From assembly GCF_009389715.1 (NCBI RefSeq), contig NC_052400.1:22103674-22167673 (forward strand): a stretch of 64,000 nt of DNA, in the 5' to 3' direction. Of the stretch, positions 1 through 12,326 are shown in pieces. The notes under the pieces were generated by a model. The model was not told the DNA's origin, ran no database searches, and worked only from the letters and a program-made list of their open reading frames with translations. This DNA is from Phoenix dactylifera (taxonomy: Eukaryota > Streptophyta > Magnoliopsida > Arecales > Arecaceae). Positions within the stretch are counted from its first letter, which is position 1. The number at the start of each line of letters is the position of its first letter. Position numbers and translations under genes: made by a program.

Positions 1-1590
1 TGTGAAGGGTTTGAAGATTTGCATAGGCAAAAAAATAAAGGATAGGGATAGTTTTAGAAATCAAAGAAGGTTAAAATTAAAGTTCACTGCACTAGGATTT
101 GTGAGGTAGTAGCCCATGCATGTGGGTCTTAACATGCAACCCAGAATAAAATCCTTAATGAATCAGTGAAAAAATGGCGAGGGTGAGAGCATTCAAGGTC
201 ATGTTAGAGATGGGATATCTGGGTCCAAGTGTGGGCTATGGTTTGCATGGTAAACCTTGCAAATGGATCCTGGACAACAAAAATGGTAAAACGTTGCCCA
301 AAATCCATAGGAAGAAGACCAAATATACCAAATAAAGGAAAATATGTCAAATAAGGGAACTCACTAGCTATTGGTGTCGGTTCTTCTTAGCTGTCAGATG
401 ATCTGTGTCAATGTATATGGTATGTAAAGAAATGCTTATAACTAATCTTTTTCTGCATTGATTGTGTTATTAGGAATAAATGGTTAGGAAGCCTTTATTT
501 TAAGTTGATCATGGCAAAGACTGATTGTTATAACAATAAGTGCCAAAACTAGGCCACTAGACTTTGAATATGAGTATTTGGTAGGAGGCAATGGAATAAC
601 CCTAATTAGGAGCTAGGCCATGAACAAGCAATAGAGACAATCTGTTCATATGCATATAATTGTCCTTTGGTAATCAGGTAACTTCCAAGGTGCAAGAAAA
701 TAAATGGGTAGGCCCTTAGGCTTGGAGCTGAGGATGACAGATTTGTGTCGATGAGATGAACTTAACAAAACTAGATGAAACTATAAAGAAGAACTCCAAG
801 ATGCTTTGTGATACCAGGCATACTCTTTAGTTATGATAAAGGGAAGCTTGTTGTTGAATAATTTACTGCATAGAGAGGACTAACTGGGGGCCAGACACCT
901 CATCATTTCTTTAGTCGAGGCAAGATTTCCTTTTTATGATAAAAATACATTAACATAGTTCATGACTGTCATTACTGAAATCATAGTCTCCCAGGTAGGT
1001 GATTTTAATTATAAACATGGTTCGTTTTGTGCTCAAACTGGATCTTGAATTACAGATAGAATTAAGTGGCTCTCTAATACTAAATCTATGGGATTAGATC
1101 AGTAGCTTGATAACTAAAAGGTTAATGTAGCAAGGAGTACCCTTCTATGTCTAGGGTATAACATTGACTTCAGTTGGAACTTCGGTCTGTAGGCCTGTGG
1201 TACACCACTTTGTAGCTGTAAAGTATTGATGAGTCAAGTAACATGCTAAGACTACTCAGTTACAATCTCCAACTTGTAGACTACTATTAAGCTTTAGTAG
1301 TTATATATTACATAAACATTTCTTTAAGGATTTAATATATAATTGACGGGCTCGAAAATTCTAGTTGATGACCTGTAGACAAGAAATCATCACCAAACTA
1401 GGACATTCTGATATTCTTCTTTAAATTAGACAATGCATCATTACAAAGGCACTGCTAAATAGATTACATGCTTGGGTTATGTAAACCATATGAGAAGTGA
1501 AGATGGCCAACAATTATTTAGGAACCATTTATTTATTTAAAAATTTTACCACGGCAGTTTATTTTATATCGTTATACATCATCAACTTAA

Positions 1591-1750
1591 GCGGCCATTG
1601 CTTGGTGCAATGGTAAAGGCTTGGGCTGACAAGTGCAATAGTGCAGATTCAAGTCCTAGGGCAATCACTTTGCACCAAAAAATGACAAAGGTTAGACCTA
1701 TCCCCGGTCCGCCCCTCCCAAGACCCTAGACTGCCAGGACAAGGGAAAAT
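1591..1750 (+). repeat. tRNA-derived SINE-like element
   Basis: An A-box-like stretch (TTGGTGCAATGG, about 1601-1612) is followed about 35 bases later by a B-box-like GATTCAAGTCC (1646-1656). This is the spacing of an internal RNA polymerase III promoter. A pyrimidine/purine mixed body (CCCCGGTCCGCCCCTCCC, from about 1700) follows, as in plant SINEs. Clear target duplications were not resolved, so the ends are approximate. A degenerate tRNA pseudogene is the alternative. Confidence 0.5.
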
Positions 1751-2649
1751 ACATCATTGACTTACCTCAACGAGGAAATTTTCTTGTGAATTTGATGCAT
1801 GTTTATATTCCTGGAAAGGTGCCTATTTTTATCATGCAAGTGAATGTTTGAATTAAGTGTTGACTGTATGTTACTTATTTCACTAAATTATCCTATTTTG
1901 AAGAAGAGAACTAATTGAATATAAAACCGTTCAGTACTAAACAATGCCAATACTGAATTCAGTGCCCTATATAAAATCTGCACCTTCGTCATGATGGGTA
2001 AGGACTGGAGCTGATAAAACAATCCTTGCATCTGACCTGACATGTGTGCTGTGTGCTCAATTTTTTTGTCAAAATTGCCTTAAATGCAATCATAATCGGC
2101 ATGCCTGGTTTCAGGTTTTGTAGGGTTGAGACTTAAAACTGTATTACTAAAATCAGAATACAAGAAATATATTCACAAAATAAAACTCCAACTAACCAAG
2201 AGACTGTGGAGGGAACCCAGAAGTTATATAGGACTGTAGGAGAACAATCTTGATTTCACGAAGAATCATGGACCCAAATTTATAACATTTGTCTGCTCAC
2301 ATGGTCACAAAACCAAAGACTTCTCTACAACTTGGCGTGACATCAAAAGGTTCTCCGGCTGCTTCTTCTGTGTGTGCTGTATCTTTCCATGTGTTTTATT
2401 TCTCAGATTCTCTTTAAATAAATGGATTATGGATAATCCTAATGAACCCCCTCTGAAGTTTTTAGTTTTGGAGTGATACTCAAGGGACAAAATACCAGCA
2501 ACCACATTCTACTTGTGAAACTTCAATTATGTTGGTGCCATAGGAAATCTTCTGCTTGTAAGTGGAGGTTTCTCCAGCTAATCAGATTTGTGCTTGTCTT
2601 AGAAGTATCATCATTTATGATTTTCCTCGATGAAGTTCTGTCTTGTTCT

Positions 2650-2845
2650 AATACACACACACACAGAAACATGCACACATACAAAGACATGTACACAAGA
2701 CACACACACATATATTCATATGTAAATATATGGATGTATGTAGATAGATGTACAGATACTCTCTCTCTATATATACATACCGTATGTGTTTGTATGTATA
2801 TATGTGTGTGTGTATATGTATTTGTGTATACATGTATAAACAGCT
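2650..2845. repeat. compound CA/TG/TA simple-sequence tract
   Basis: Runs of ACACAC, TATATG and TGTGTG alternate over about 200 bases. The long open frames crossing it on both strands (Tyr/Val/Cys/His-rich) are products of the simple repeat and not genes. Confidence 0.8.
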
Positions 2846-5800
2846 GTAAGCAAGAACTTCATTTTCTGTTGGGTCCACTGTCATAATCGTGAATTTATAT
2901 GCTGCATGTTATGTGCGCATATGCCCATGTGAAAGCAGTAGGCACATAAACATGCAGGCAAACTAAAAATCTATTCAAACATGCCTTGAGGACTCGAAAA
3001 GTGTACATTAGGAAAAAACACTTGCTAACAAGTCTATATGCTCATGAGCTGAAATATAGCTTGCAACATCCAGGCCATATCTACAATATCCTTTTGTACC
3101 TTGTTCTGGTATTTGGCTCTTTATATTCTGCTTTGTTGAGTAATTAATTGTACTTGCAGTATGTGTCTTGGCGAATCAATACAAAACTATTTGGTACTCT
3201 AATATTTTTCAATGTCACCTAAATGGAGTGTACGCAAGCCATGGTTCTTTATAGCCATGTAAACAAAATTGTCACTTTTGCTTGTTGAGCAGAATGGTTT
3301 TACCATAGGCCTATAATCCAATACCCAGAAACATGTCATTTCCAAATTTTCTTAGACAATTATAAAAAAAATATTAGCATGGATATTGACCCTAATTTCA
3401 AGACTGCCTAGTGCCTTACACAAAATGCATGGAGGGGATAATTAGTGGTGGAGCCAAGGTGGGGCCTGGGAGGGCATGTCACCCTCTTAAGTCTGTGTAT
3501 CCCTCATGTGTTGAGATCTGGCCCCTTAAAATCTTGTGCCAATACGTGCTGCTTCCTCCCCCTCCTTCAAATTTTGTGCCAAAATCTTGCTTTAATAAGC
3601 ATAGACCTGCTAGAATATTGTTCTAATAAGCGTGGGTCTTCTTCTGACAATTTCGGAGATTAATTGCAACTAATCAAAATCAAGAAGAGAGATTGTTGAG
3701 AATATATATGTTCTCTAATCTCAATCCTTTCCAAAACTTCTACTCTTCTCACCACCCTTGCTGCCTCCTAAATTCTCTCTGCCCTCCAAAAAATGTCAAG
3801 GCAGGACTAGACCTGTCTTTCTCTACGTCTCTCTTGGCAGGACTAGGCCTGAATCAAGGCTTTAAGGGGAAGAATTGGGATATTTGTTAAGTAGCCATTT
3901 TGGAAAGGGAAAAGCTAGATAATCATGTTTCAGTGTGGATCAGTATCTTCAAGCCCTTCACCTCGCCCCCCCCCCCCCCAACCCCAAAAAAAAAAAGACC
4001 GTGTTTCTCTATTGTTCTCTCTAGGAAATGGAATAAAAAAGTTTGTGGCATTGTGCCATTCATTTGAGCCTCCTTAGCTTCCCTCCTCACTTTCAGAAAA
4101 AAAAACAAAACAAAGGAGAACAGCAAAATCAAATTTTCTATGCTCTTAGGCTTGTCAAATTCTTTAGTCTCTCATTATAAGGATTCAATTGTAGGGTCAC
4201 CCTTTTATTTATCCCTTTACGGCTCAAGATGCCATGATATATCAAATTGTTTATTTTTTTGGATGATGTCACAGGTTAGAAAATTTTTTATTTCATTCAC
4301 TTCATTCGGTTTGTATTTTTTTACGCATGTTACATGTTTTATTCTGATCTCATGGACTCGTGGTGTTTACATTATGTTTCTACCTGTACTAATCATGTAT
4401 GTAACTTAAATTTATTTGATACATTCGATTGACGTTAATATTGTATGACTTTTGGAAGACATTAGCTAAATTTACATGCTTTAGAACCTTGAGAACAGAA
4501 CATGTACACTTGCTATTTAGCAAAATTCCATCAAGTAATTAACGCCCTTTCACTATCTATCATTTCTAGTATCAGTATATCGTGTATAATAAGCTTTATC
4601 AGCATTTATTTATCCTAAACTTCATTAGACATATAATTTATTTCTTGTTGTATGAAAGAAGGAACGATGAGCACAACTGGAATCAGTATCTCTACCCTGT
4701 TCGATCAATATTCAATAAATTTTTAATAACATTTTTAATTTTTAGTAATATATGTCGTCACTCTGATGGATGATCATACTTCCATTTGTTTCTCCAACGA
4801 ATCAATAAGACCTCATGAAAGGCCTAGATTCAGCAGTTAGATTGTAAAAATTATTTTTTACATTCTTTTCTGCAGTCTTTTATGCACACCAAGGTTTATC
4901 TAAATTCAAAATTATAAACCCTTGATTAAACTTACCAACAATTAACTGCCTTCTGAATAGCATGTGCTATCAAAATTGTTGATCCTAATTCATCATCCTT
5001 TCGATACATCACTATGTCCATACCATGTTTGTCAAAACTAAGGGTTGAAAACCGGCCAGTACGTCCCATATGATTCTCCTTGTACCAAGGCATATCTGAG
5101 CGTCCTGAGACTGTACCATACCATGTACCGAGATATATCGTAAACCATGAATAGCTATGGGCCATACCGCAGTGCGTACCATATGAAGACATGACGTGTG
5201 CCCTGTACCGCAGAGTTTCAAACCTGGTTAAAACTAGAAGCCCAACCTTAAGATGCTTGCTTGATACCTACCAGGCTATTTGTTTTGTCTGAAATCTTTA
5301 AGATCTGGCATCATCTTAAGTAAGTGTAGCCTCTCAAATTGTCATGGAAACTCAAGTCAGTAGTTTGATATGTTAAAAGGTTGCGGCCACTTAAGCTTCG
5401 TACGATTATTAGAAGAATTAACAAAGCTGAAACAACTTAAAATATTTATCTCATCAAGCGACAATATATCTAAATTTACAAAACCACTGAAACAATTATT
5501 TATTTGTGGTGATATTGCGCATGTATGCATTCTTCCAGAGAATACCAACTCTCAGAAGCAACAGCTTGACGCAATCATTTTGAAAATTCACTTTCTGAAA
5601 ATTGGCAACTTCAAACCTGCCATTATCTGTTTGGCCTGTATCATGTGCTTGCAGAAGCAATCAGTCAGCTATCTTGTTTCTTGTTATGCTGTTTGAACCT
5701 TACACTAGTTTCAAGGGAGGCAGTGTCAGAAGTTAACGAGGCACAGCAGGGTTAGGAGATGGGGACGGGTTCATGGCATAGCTTGAGGAAGGAGAAAGGG

Positions 5801-5967
5801 GATAGGGGGTAGATGGAGTTGGCATTGGAGAGGCCTGATTCTAGAGGACAATAGAAGTGAATGTGGGAGAAAGAGTAGGGTCGGAGAGATTAACGAGGCA
5901 GGGAAGAGGACCGGGGCAAATAGAGAAGGAAACTGTCTGCCATTTTGTATAGATTACAAGAGAAGAG

Positions 5968-6128
5968 AGCGAGTCATGGCATAATGGTAAGGTTGCTCCA
6001 CTATGATCTGGATGCTACAGGATCGAAACATGGAAACAGCCTTTCTGCACATGAAGGTAAGGCTACATACATCTGACCCATCCTGGACCCTGCAATGGTG
6101 GGAACCTCATGCACTGGACCACCCTTTC
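5968..6128 (+). repeat. Au-type SINE
   Basis: The order of blocks matches the plant Au SINE family as I know it. There is a tRNA-like head (CATGGCATAATGGTAAGGTT), a B box with GATCGAAACATGGAAACAGCC, the body GGTAAGGCTACATACATCTG, then GACCCTGCAATGGTGGGAAC, and an end CATGCACTGGACCACCCTTT. It is diverged from the consensus (for example ATGAAGG where GCAGGG is usual), so it is an old copy. Its ends are set by similarity to the family, not by target duplications. Confidence 0.8.
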
Positions 6129-6654
6129 AAACCCAAACCCGAGCATGTTTCTTGCACCAACAATTGGATCAAGATAGTTTTTAGATGTTTCTATTATGTT
6201 TTGTATCTAATCTGGATCCACATAGGACATTGTATCCAGCCTATTTCCACTCTTTGTAAGAAATAAGGTGCACTATAAGGAAATATTGTGCAGGAGGTCG
6301 TGTATTTTATGTCCAAGCTATTCTGGTATAATGAATGTTTACATCTAACAACAAACACAGATCATTTTGACCTCTCTCTCTCTCATGCTAAGAAGAAACT
6401 TACTTCATTTATTGTCTCACATGGATACTAGTGAGGCTATACAAGAGTATACAACTCATCAAGAAGAACACAGTCTTGCATTTGCTCCTAGCTAATCCAC
6501 ATCCGTCCAATCCTGTCCTACCGATTATGTGAGCACAAATAGAAGATGTGTTATTATTTTCATGTGCTGTATTGTGCTTAAATCTTGCAATCTTTATGTA
6601 TGGGATGCCTTTGGTGACATATTGAAGTTTTATTTAAATCACACTTTTATTCAG

Positions 6655-7111
6655 TGTCATCTTCTGTGAGGCTGTTGCTATATATGGTGTGATTGTTGCA
6701 ATCATTCTACAAACAAAGTTGGAAAGCGTACCAGAATCACAGATATATGCTCCGGAGTCTCTAAGAGCTGGATATGCGATATTTGCCTCTGGAATCATTG
6801 TGGGTTTTGCAAATCTCTTCTGTGGGTATGTTTTCATGCTTCACCTCTATAATTTTCAGAGGCCGTCTTTACTGATGGAGAATGCACAAAATTGCAAAAT
6901 AGCTCATGAATTTAACTGAAACGTGTTTTCTGTAAACAGTCTTTGTGTTGGAATAATTGGAAGTAGCTGTGCTCTGTCTGATGCTCAGAACTCCACCCTC
7001 TTTGTAAAGATTCTGGTGATCGAAATCTTTGGTAGCGCGCTCGGATTATTCGGTGTGATAGTTGGAATAATTATGTCATCTCAAGCAACATGGCCAGCAA
7101 AGGCAGCATGA
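6655..7111 (+). CDS. VHA-c'': V-type proton ATPase proteolipid subunit c'' (last two exons)
   Basis: Membrane proteolipid of the Vo rotor of the vacuolar H+-ATPase, which carries protons across endomembranes. Exons are 6655-6825 and 6940-7111. The first begins after TTCAG in phase (AG)T and encodes [17 protein letters not shown] and [20 protein letters not shown]. The second, after a GT-AG intron, encodes [18 protein letters not shown], then [20 protein letters not shown] and ends WPAKAA-stop. The [11 protein letters not shown] segment includes the conserved Glu of the last transmembrane helix typical of this family. About 113 codons are visible; plant c'' proteins are near 180, so the N-terminal exons (about 65 residues) are missing from view. 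Reading frames and splice sites are intact, so I treat it as an expressed gene extending left and not as a pseudogene. A 3' UTR probably runs to about 7370, where TAAATAAAG is seen. Confidence 0.85.
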
Positions 7112-10100
7112 ACTGCTATTTCCAGAACCAAACAGGGCTGACTGCTTGTTACTCATTGAGGTGGAAGTTTGGGATGTATCTTAAATCTTCACTAATATCC
7201 CTGTTTCTTCGATATAAATGTGGTGCCTGTGAAAGATTTTATGTAATCATTCCAAGGAATAACTTGCAGATTATTATATTGACTCTCTTTTCGGTGATTT
7301 TAAGATCATGCCTCATTGTAAGGGTATCTGTTTCTGTGGAGAGGATTTCTTTTTATGCTAAATAAAGAAGATGCTTTTGATTTGATTCCTGATGGCATTG
7401 CCTTTATCTGAAAGGCTGGGAGTTCTGTTAATTACCTGTCGGTCATCAATTGCTTTGGTATTTGGTTAGCAGAGCAGTCTTATGTTTTGGATCTGTTTTT
7501 GTTTTTTTCAATTGAAGATATTTTTCCTTTTGTTTCTCCACTTTGGTGCAGCACCAGTGCCCTAATCTAAACAATAATTACTCTTTCAAAAGCCGTAGAA
7601 GATGCTCCCTGGATTAGATTGTGGTATGATGGTTATATTGGTAGAGAAGGGGAACTTACTGATTTGGTGGTTAAAGAATAGATGTTTGAAAGAAACACAT
7701 TGCGGATGGAAATGGCATTGCCATGTTGGACAAATGGCATTCGGTGCGAAAAAATTAGGTTCAACCCTACTTGCTATCAGGCATATTGAACTATGCATGC
7801 CACCCCTGGTAACAAGTGGGATATTGAAGACTGTTTGGCTGGAATAGCTGGTACATGAAGGTTGAGCGGGGCTCTCATTTCATCAAACAAGAAGTGACCA
7901 AATTAAATGCTGCAGGAGGGTTTTCTTTTGTTTAAAGTTTGGCCCAAGAAGATGCCTTTAGAATTCATGCCACTGTATGCCTTATGGAAATGAAATCGTC
8001 ATTGGATCAAGATTTAATAAAGTTATATCTTAAAAGTTTCCAGGTTTGCAAACTTCCCCCTCTCCGAACATCAAATTGTTTGGTAGACTGTTGCTGCTCA
8101 AAAACGCAAATTGATTTGAAGAGGTCATCCCTTCTGAAGTTTATGACATCATAACAGATGGACTGAACAGAAAATTAGGATTTTTGTAGGAGAACGACGC
8201 TAATGAATCTTTGCTGCTGCTGCTGTTGTGATGACGATATTAACGTAACTAACAGCGTTCAGACCCCATTTTTAACTTATTTTTTGGAGACAAGAAAATG
8301 ATAAGGCCTGCCGATATTGATTATTGTTTGTAACTAATTGTATTGGAAAATTTTCCTCCAACTACTTCAGACCCCACTTTTGCATGTTAGGTCAAACTAT
8401 ATTTTGTTCACAACAATCATAAGATTGATTGAAACTACATTTTAGTGCCATGATGCTTTTATCATTTAGTGCATTCTTGTTGGGGTATATTACAGCTCAA
8501 TTTCCTTTTTTTAGATAATAAAGCCACTTCATGACTTTTTAATATTTTTTATCTCTTCAAAAAATTTTGTTTCTACTGTTTTATCATTTTGATGCAAGAA
8601 CATATTGGAGTATTAGGGGAAGTGGATCTAAATACTTAGCTTAGTGTAGTTACCTCCAACATAAACTTCTTTTCATATATTGTGGAGAGTTTTCAAGGAT
8701 CATATTACTTCTTTTTTTTTTACATATCATTCATAACCATGCATGAGAACTCAATATCATGCCCATCCTCTTTTAATTAATTACCATCTTTTAAATAGTA
8801 AAGTGTTTGAATTTCAAGCCTACTATTGAATTGCTCGAGCATTGCTATTATCTAGCTAATTTGTTGTATTTTGAAATGGAGTCAATAAAGTGAAGTTAAA
8901 TTAGAAGGTTGAGATTGTTTTGTCAAATTGTATGCCCTCCGCCCAACCATTTTTCTATCTATTTTGGACCACCTTAACTACTTTTAGGAAGTCCATATAG
9001 AATCCAATAACGAGACCTACCATATCCAATATCAACTCAAGCAACGAAGCTTATTAAAAAAAAAAACTTTTATATTTAGTATCCATTTGGATGCATTTTT
9101 TTATTAAAATCTTATAACTTTTCGAGATATACGATGTAACTATAGGTAATCTAGTTTGTTAAAATTTTGGCATATTTCAAAAGCATTTAGGTCTCGAAAT
9201 GTTTGATCAAATCAAATTTTGTTATTTTTGAGAATCTGGAAAGAATTTAGACAATGCGGCTGAAGATTAAATTAATGAAAAAGTTAGCTCTAAGAAAATT
9301 TTGGCTTATTCTGGTGATTATTCTACTTTGAAAAAATTGTAATATCTTTTATCGAGAAGAGATGTCCGATAAAAATTCTATAAAAATGAACTATACTCAT
9401 TTAACAATTTTATTTAGCAAGTAGAAGACCTAAAATCTCTTTTTTAATAATATTTTTATTATTTTATTCTAAAAGATTTAAGTTGAAGAAAATTCTTTTT
9501 CTTCTTGATCAAATCGGTTCTACCATTCAGTTGTTGTACGGAGCTTGGAGACCAGCAGAAATGAATTTTCGAATGGTGATAAATGATAAACAGATGGCGA
9601 CAAATAAAAATCTCCCATGCAACCATACACGCTGTGCTTGCTGAAAAATATTTAGATGATAAAATCATTTTTTGCTCTGCTTCTCTCTCATACGATTTTT
9701 TTATTCATATGTTTTTTTACCGGCCATTAAGCATATAGTCCTGATTCCATCCTTGGATAATATATATATATATATATTGCTAAAATAAAATTGATGACAG
9801 ATTTATATCTTGTATACATTACCGTAGATGATCCATCCATCGATCTTTCAATCCCCCGCTTCCATACAATACTGTGGGAGTAACTGTTTGGACTATTAGG
9901 ATTGCGGATATCATTTTAAGAAGCACTGCCACCAATCAGGCATCCATAGTTTAGCTCCCCATAGATAAATTGTTAATCGGGCCAAGATACCCGCTTGCTG
10001 AGCTAATGATGACTTTCAGATGACGCCAATAAATTTAGCTGTGATATAATAGGCCGTATTCAGACGGCTCTTTATCCATTCATTCCTGACCTACCTTTTA

Positions 10101-12072
10101 CCTAACGCGGTAGACCCACTTCAGTCGGAGGATCCCGTTGGCAAATGGCAAATGTTCTCTCTTTTAAATTTCTTTTCAGAAATCAAAGTTAATACTTTTT
10201 GGCTTCTTAAGTGATGCCAAAGGCCCAAAAATACCATTTCAATTCTGACAAAAGAGTGTGCCTTAGCCTTTGCTCTCTCTTTCTTCTTCTTCTTTTTCCC
10301 TTTTTTTTTTTTTTTTTTTTTGCTTGGAAACCAAATGACGTCGAGCAGAGTAAGAGCGACGTCATATAAGGAACACAAGCACAGAAGTCCTTGCGTTAGT
10401 TGTGCGCCACTTTGGCGCCTTCTCGCTTGCTTCCCTCTCGCGGCCCATCTCTCGGCTCCTTTTGGGGCGCTTGTCATGCACCGGCCTACCTTCTTTCTCA
10501 CGAGTTCGGGATGTATCTTTCAAGAATGATCGAAGTTTCCCACAGATCTTAAAGTACTCCAAATTTCTGCATCCATCCACATCGGAGCCACCATTGCACT
10601 ATTCAATAGTGGACTCCCGCAAAAGAAAATAAAATTTTCTTTGGCACCAAAGATACAAACCCCTTGTCTCTTTCTTACCTACCCAACTCCAATTTCGTCG
10701 GTTGGAGGAAGGGAAAAGAAAGCTACAAGGGGCCCAACCTTACGCTTGTGGCATGACAGGGTTGGTATTTTTATATTGCAGATGCCACCTCAGACCTCAC
10801 CAGTGCCCTGTACTCCACCAACCCTCCCATCAAATGCGGTATGACCCGTAAGGAGAAAATTCTTACTGCTTGTCTTGGCCTTGGTATCATTGGTCGATAA
10901 AAGCTTAATTATGATCAGAAAGAAAAAAAAAAGGGAGAGGGGGCTCTCGTTTGATCACATCAGCAATTTCTGCTCTCATGCGACATGGGAAGTTTGATGC
11001 GATTCATAGGAAGGTTTGCTGAGTCAGCAGCAGTCATCCTAGCATTATTGGCATATCCCATATATACTGACTTATGTAAAAGAATATGAGTTTTAAAAAC
11101 AATAGTTCGATGGTGGTACTTAAAACCTTAGATTGAGCGCAGTGGTGGCCCAAAGTACCGGTTTCTCAAATGAAACCAGCCTTAGAATTGTCATAGAAAT
11201 GTCAACACTTGGGAAATAAATGCTTGTATTGTGGAATATTTTGTCAAGGTCCTCTCGTGCAGGTTTTGTTTTATTGCAAGCAGGCATGCGACTGAGAAAA
11301 TTCGTTGTATATATAGGAAACACAGACGGTCAAAACTAGTTTGGTGGATTAGGTAAGATGCTGAGAGGTTAGTCTACTACTCATGAGGTTGTCGATCGAC
11401 TGGGTCAGTGAAGAGAATTAGTCAATGAAGGCGTGACTAATTGATGAGCTTGGGTCGATTTTGTTCCATAATCACCATAGATGAACTAAATAGCTAAACG
11501 AGCAGCATAAAGTGATAAACCTATATTTTTCATCCCAATGCTCCTCTTGACACCTCTTAACTCCCTCACATAGATCAGGGAGAGCAAGCCTCGTACCGTA
11601 TAGATGCAAGTCCCACTCGTGCGAGCAACAAAAAGAATACAATCAAACAAAAAAGAAGTTATTCTCTTCTCCACCATAAAAAGCGGATTACGTCACCTGA
11701 TGCACTCTTCTATCTTATATATTATCTTCCTATCAGGGATCTATCCAAGAGTTTGCAGCCATTCTCTCGTACTTTAAGCCGTAATAAATGTTGATATCTC
11801 CAAGGCACCGCTCGGGAGATGCCTTTATTTTTATAAAAAAAAATTAGTTGGATCGGACCAAAAATACCATGGACCAGCCCAACTAGTAGACTAGAAATTA
11901 AGTAGCACATTGAAAGAAAAACTTATTAGAGATCCATGGTGGATATGATAAAACTAATAATTTATTATACAACATATATCATATATGTATGTATATATAT
12001 ACACTTTTTCATTATAAACAATAATAATATAAACGAGTGGCAGCCCCCACCACCACCCACCCGGTCTGCTTC

Positions 12073-12079
12073 ACCAACC
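12073..12079 (+). promoter_or_regulatory. AC element (ACCAACC) upstream of CSE
   Basis: ACCAACC sits about 254 bases before the start codon in a CACC-rich stretch (12045-12090). AC elements of this form are known MYB-binding sites in promoters of phenylpropanoid and lignin genes. The match is exact but only 7 bases long, so function is inferred from gene context. Confidence 0.4.
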
Positions 12080-12233
12080 CCTCACCCACTCCGCATACCA
12101 CAAACTGCGGTTGCTGGAAACCGCGTTCATCCCCCGCTCCCTCCGCTTCGGTCATTTGGTGATAAGTCTTATCTTAAGGGCATTCATTTCATGTTATATA
12201 TATTGGTAGAATCCGAATAGGACAGTACGTCGA

Positions 12234-12247
12234 AGTATATATATACA
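12234..12247 (+). promoter_or_regulatory. probable TATA box of CSE
   Basis: GTATATATATACAATA lies about 85-90 bases before the start codon, which leaves room for a short 5' leader. The position and composition suit a TATA box. No transcript evidence is available. Confidence 0.4.
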
Positions 12248-12326
12248 ATAAACCGCAACTCATGCTTGCTCTCCTTCATCGCATTGCCTGATCCCTTGAT
12301 TTTTTACGAGCATCGCGGAGAACTCG

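Larger units (their letters stand above)
1..6654. other. gene-poor AT-rich region, possibly intron or upstream DNA of VHA-c''
   Basis: No convincing exon was found on either strand. The stretch holds two tRNA-derived SINE units (listed separately), a CA/TA-rich simple-sequence patch at 2650-2840, and a segment at 3440-3560 whose start (GGTGGAGCCAAGGTGGGGCC) resembles the terminal part of plant hAT elements but has no visible partner end. A GTACC/ATACC-rich repeat lies at about 5030-5230. The next gene to the right begins with an internal exon, so part or all of this stretch could be a long intron of that gene. That is inference, since its first exons were not found here. Confidence 0.5.
7112..12265. 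other. intergenic region, no gene recognised
   Basis: The start contains the likely 3' UTR of VHA-c''. At 7560-8150 there are short open frames without recognisable similarity. 8480-9700 is strongly AT-rich with poly-A/T runs, 9758-9778 is a short (TA)n, and 10300-10321 is a T run. GC-richer patches at 10320-10530 and 10640-10830 have short overlapping frames on both strands and no family signal. 11480-11700 has no clear content. The last 230 bases contain the probable promoter of the next gene. Confidence 0.5.

Noticed and set aside
2473-2886. 137-codon plus-strand frame and overlapping minus-strand frames
   Set aside because: They run through a CA/TG/TA simple repeat. Composition is driven by the repeat on both strands, with no domain.
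3411-3663. Possible complete hAT element starting near 3440
   Set aside because: The left end resembles hAT termini, but no matching right end or 8-bp duplication was found, so it is only mentioned.
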